DNA of 64,000 nt, taken from Phorcus lineatus (taxonomy: Eukaryota > Mollusca > Gastropoda > Trochida > Trochidae). The DNA is taken from assembly GCA_921293015.1 (NCBI GenBank), contig OV121081.1, positions 27,407,158 through 27,471,157 on the forward strand, in the 5' to 3' direction. Position 1 is the stretch's first letter; each line of letters opens with the position of its first letter. Positions 60,401-64,000 of this stretch are shown here, one piece after another. The notes beneath the pieces were generated by a model. It did no database searches. It saw nothing but the letters and a program-made list of their open reading frames with translations, and was not told the origin of the DNA. The translations under genes and the position numbers were made by a program.

Positions 60401-61379
60401 TTACAAAATAACTCAACTAACATACATAATGAGGGAAATGATCTAATAAGTTAAACTAACATTAATAACTTTGTTGAAAATTGAGACACAGAAACTGGCC
60501 TCATTTTACGACTTGTGAAATCGGTAAACAACAGCCATTCAATGTTAAAAGGGAAAGTTTTCAATGTTGATCACGGTATCTGAAAGAGAAGAGAGGGATG
60601 GTTATATCAGACAAAAGCTTATTTCAGGACAATGATCTATCCGAGAGAACAGCTATATTAACCAATGTTACCTAAACAACTTCATACCGAAATGTAATTG
60701 CTCCAATGAAACAACGAAAAACGTTATGAATAAAATAATAAAAAGCACAACCTTAAAATAATTTCTTAAGACAGGGAACATCTAAAGGTAACTACGACGT
60801 AATCATCTTTGCAGTTTGGAAATCTAATTTGAGAAGGGGTCAAACTCATGTGTTTTTAAACGTTCAATTTATCCCTCAAGACTACTGTGACCAAAAAAAC
60901 GGCAAGAAACATTATCTGTCAGTGTTTCAGTTTTATGTAAAACCTTCATCGACGGTTGTTTCTTAATAGAATTTTCACCAAACTGCATAATTATTATATT
61001 GATCCATTACAAGTTAAAAGCACACAAGTTTGGGTTTAAATTATGCCATTGCAAATTTGACTGATCATATTCATATTGCTCAGGTTTCAGTTTTAAAGAA
61101 GTGTAACATTTCTTTTGCTAGTGAGTCTATGAGGAAGACAAAGATCTATGACTTGATTGTAGCAATCTTCAGGCTATGATGATATATTGAATGTTGACCC
61201 GATCAAATAATGAAATGTATACAATTGTACATAATGGAATACATATTCATCTTTATCCTACTATGATAACAATGAAACGATATCAATTAAACACAAATAA
61301 TTAGGAGAATGTTGCCATCATTGTGCAGTTATTAGCATGCGAAGTGGAAAGTGAATTCATTATAACTATTATTATGTTA
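57483..61379. other. Non-coding stretch with one retroposon tail
   Basis: No gene recognised. The minus strand of about 59066-59170 reads (ATA)n then TTTATATGGCGCCTTTTCC and GCTCAAAGCGCTGAGG, a sequence type I associate with 3' ends of invertebrate LINE/SINE families. No coding part accompanies it. Confidence 0.45.
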
Positions 61380-61800
61380 GCTTGTTTTTCCGGCGATCCG
61401 ATTGGTCGAGAAGCGGTCACGTATCAGCCGACAGAAAAGCATATTGACTTCACTCCGAGTCCGACCAAAAGTGATATTGATTTGAAAGAGACATAATGGC
61501 GTCAAACCGTTGTTACATGACGTCATGCCATTGTTATCGTGACGTCATTTGACCGTCATGTTGAACCATTGATCCAAAATGCTTTTCATGACTGTAGTTA
61601 TTTTTTTCCTTTTCGTATATATATCGAAACATAATAAAACAATTATGGACAGGTGAATTCGGTCAATACCTGTTTTTATAGACCCGAGGAAAGCAATAAT
61701 GACCTCGGACTTCGTCCTCTGTCAATATTGCTTTCCTCAGGTCTATAAAAAAAGGTATTGACCTCATCACCAGTATATAATTGTATAACATTTCGCGGTC
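61380..61800 (-). repeat. Foldback element, second copy
   Basis: Arms 61661-61708 and 61714-61762 pair over about 48 bp (GGTCAATACC, TATAGACC.GAGGAAAGCA, TGACCTCGGA) around loop CTTCG. To its left two GACGTCA sites flank CCATTGTTATCGTG, the same module as at 20.72-20.76 kb in opposite orientation. 61380-61500 continues the C+G-richer body. No coding capacity. Confidence 0.7.
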
Positions 61801-64000
61801 TAATTATACAACCATGGAACTACGGATACATTGACTAATTCCAGGAACCACCTCTAGTTATTGATCAATAGATTGATAGAGGCACTATAATGATACCCAT
61901 ACTTATTTTTGACACTGGTTTTCCGGTTAAAACCGGTTACGTTGCTGCTGACCTCATTAATGGTGCTAATCAACTGAAGTCGAAGTAAACTTGAAGGCTT
62001 GCTTTAATCGCTGAATGAAACATATCAATTGTTCACTTGATACGTGCTAAAAAGATTATAAACAATCCATTGCTAATAAACACAATATCCAAATAGAGAA
62101 TAAAAAATACTTGTGTGACAGTTTTCTATGACATACATTCCATATTTTATGTTATTATTTATGTAATGAAATGTCCGATATATTAGCATTTGGAGACTGA
62201 ATAATACACTTATTTACCACAATAGTTAATCAATCATATGATCAATTATTTGACCGCAAAAGGCAAATACGGTTATTTTTGCCGAATTTCTGAATTATAT
62301 TGTTCTTGTGTCAAACAATAAGCTGTTATCCAATAATCAATGCAAGCTAAATGTAGCTATGTGAGAAACTAAGTGGTGTGGGTGAAACTTGAGATAATCC
62401 CGATGTAGCCTACATGGTCAAAGTGACACTGTCTCGACTGTTAAGAATGTCCTGACTCAGGTCTTATGATTCCTTGATTTTACTTATAAAGTGAAACACT
62501 GTTCTATACTAAATCAGATTGTTGTTTTGTTTTGAAATTTATATTCGGTAGGAAAATGAGTAGTCCATTTGTGGTGACCGCATGAAAACATGCAGACACC
62601 TAATGAAATAGCAAAGCGCAGTATACTGTATTTACACAATACTTTACCTCGTTGTCCCAGTCAACCAAACATGTATTCAAAAGGATATGCAAATACCATT
62701 GGTTTGTTCGCATTCGTGACTGCTCGAGGTTTATCATCCTCATGTCAATATTACACGTGTCAAATGTTCGTTTCTGCTCACATGTGTCTATAAGGAAGAT
62801 ATATTGTTTCAATAAGAAATAGTTCGACTACAATGAAAAATGTTAATAGGGTATAGACTTCCATCTTATGAACATATGTCATTCAAAAAAAGCAAAGATA
62901 ATACGATGAAGTACATTATGATGAAAATCGCTTCAACAGTTTGTAGAGGAAAAGTTCATGATTTTCATAGGTTCTTATTCTGAAACAATAGTTAATTTTG
63001 TATCTTTTAATCTTTGTATGTGTTCAAACGATCGGCTACAATTAACTGTTACTCAACGACTGATTTGTGAAATGGCACCGATTCAAACAGTTAAAATATA
63101 AAGTAAGGCCATAAAAGCAATTACATCAATAGACAGACACCGTGAATGGCACTAAAGGTCAGTTTGTCCTAACACTGTAATCAAAATCACGCTTGGTTCA
63201 CGTAAATGTGGTATTCACGTCGTCAGGAACATTCATTAGAAGTCTGTAAATAACTACATGGCTGTCTGTGATAGACATTCAATACCAGTTCAAATCTGAA
63301 TTCTCTGTCGTGAAAATCAAATATACAAGATTGCAATAAAATCTTATGTAGCTCTTCTTTAAAACATTGACTTGAAGTGATTTGATATTTTATATAAAAC
63401 CGCGATATTCGGGCTTGTTCCATGCGTATTAAATCCCGGTTGCTCATTCGTGAGTTACCCTGGTAATTCATTAATTGTTTTACAATTCAGTAGCATGAAT
63501 TCAATGGCGCAGAAAGAACTAAATGTTGTCATCTTAATGTACCTTCAAAACAACAAACCCAATTAATTAAAGATAACCTGATAACAACAGAATAGAACAT
63601 CATAAGGGTCCCAAATACCATATGATATGATAACTACCATCCTTATAGTGTTCAAACAAAATGTCGAAGACGATGATCTATTTTTTTATGAACAAATATA
63701 TTTTGATATTTCAAGTGACACGTCACCCACACCATTTTGCTATTCCTCTAATATGAAGTGTAACAACTTTTATAGGCTCAGTCTGATATCTGATAGTCGG
63801 ATATATGCAAAATATATTTTATATATAATGCTTAACAATATGTATAACAAGTATCAAACAACGACATCTCCGACCGTTTGTGTCATTAGAGGTCTGACGT
63901 TATCAATGTTTAAACTCTTTGGTTATTGTCAATATAAAGGTATGAATATTTGGTATTAAATAAGGATTAAAGCAGATTTTGAAGACACCGAATAAAGTCA
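61801..64000. other. Non-coding stretch to the window end
   Basis: Only short frames without recognisable domains (for example 62590-62793 and 63627-63959, plus). I see no repeats or RNA genes here. Confidence 0.45.

Overview
The window is eukaryotic nuclear DNA from an invertebrate, most likely a mollusc. This rests on A+T-rich non-coding sequence, long (TA)n tracts, GT..AG introns with AATAAA signals, Tc1/mariner, Penelope-like and LINE remains, and a tRNA-derived SINE whose 3' tail resembles molluscan SINE tails. I recognise no intact conserved host gene; most open frames in the window are short and random, or come from repeats. The species call is inference.

Layout: 0.5-1.9 kb is a 39-bp minisatellite interrupted by (TA)n tracts, a 56-bp-arm palindrome and a 5'-truncated Penelope-like element (GIY-YIG endonuclease end) between inverted repeats. 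9.1-9.4 kb is a perfect 99-bp-arm palindrome inside (TA)n. 10.1-11.1 kb holds two identical 288-bp direct repeats around LINE-like fragments. 12.9-14.4 kb is a dead Tc1/mariner element. About 9.7-47 kb is otherwise an old, decayed array of direct segmental duplications. At 16.7-17.65 kb it contains two copies of what may be a tiny two-exon minus-strand gene for a short Cys-containing secreted peptide, one of them split by a SINE. Foldback elements lie at 20.5 and 61.7 kb.

48.1-57.5 kb is a nested mobile-element stack. An element with 355-bp inverted repeats sits in (TA)n. A 5'-truncated minus-strand LINE lies inside it. That LINE is split by a 6.3-kb DNA element (TIR CCCAGCTAACA, 2-bp AT duplication). 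The DNA element carries a small three-exon transcription unit. The 4-kb first intron of that unit holds a 2.57-kb element with 9-bp target duplications (Mutator-like) and a 469-bp TTAA-flanked MITE. Inside the Mutator-like element are repeated hairpins whose two arms vary together.

The most interesting signal is a set of hammerhead-ribozyme-like motifs, read by eye in the inverted ends of all three (TA)n-embedded elements. They share one design: a conserved core, a stem II, then GAA followed by a self-complementary helix III (AGCGCU, ACCGGU, AUGCGACGCAU; possibly ACAUGU in a fourth palindrome), a cleavable H17, and a matching stem I. This suits dimeric hammerheads of Penelope-like elements. 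57.5-64 kb is mostly featureless apart from one retroposon tail and the second foldback.
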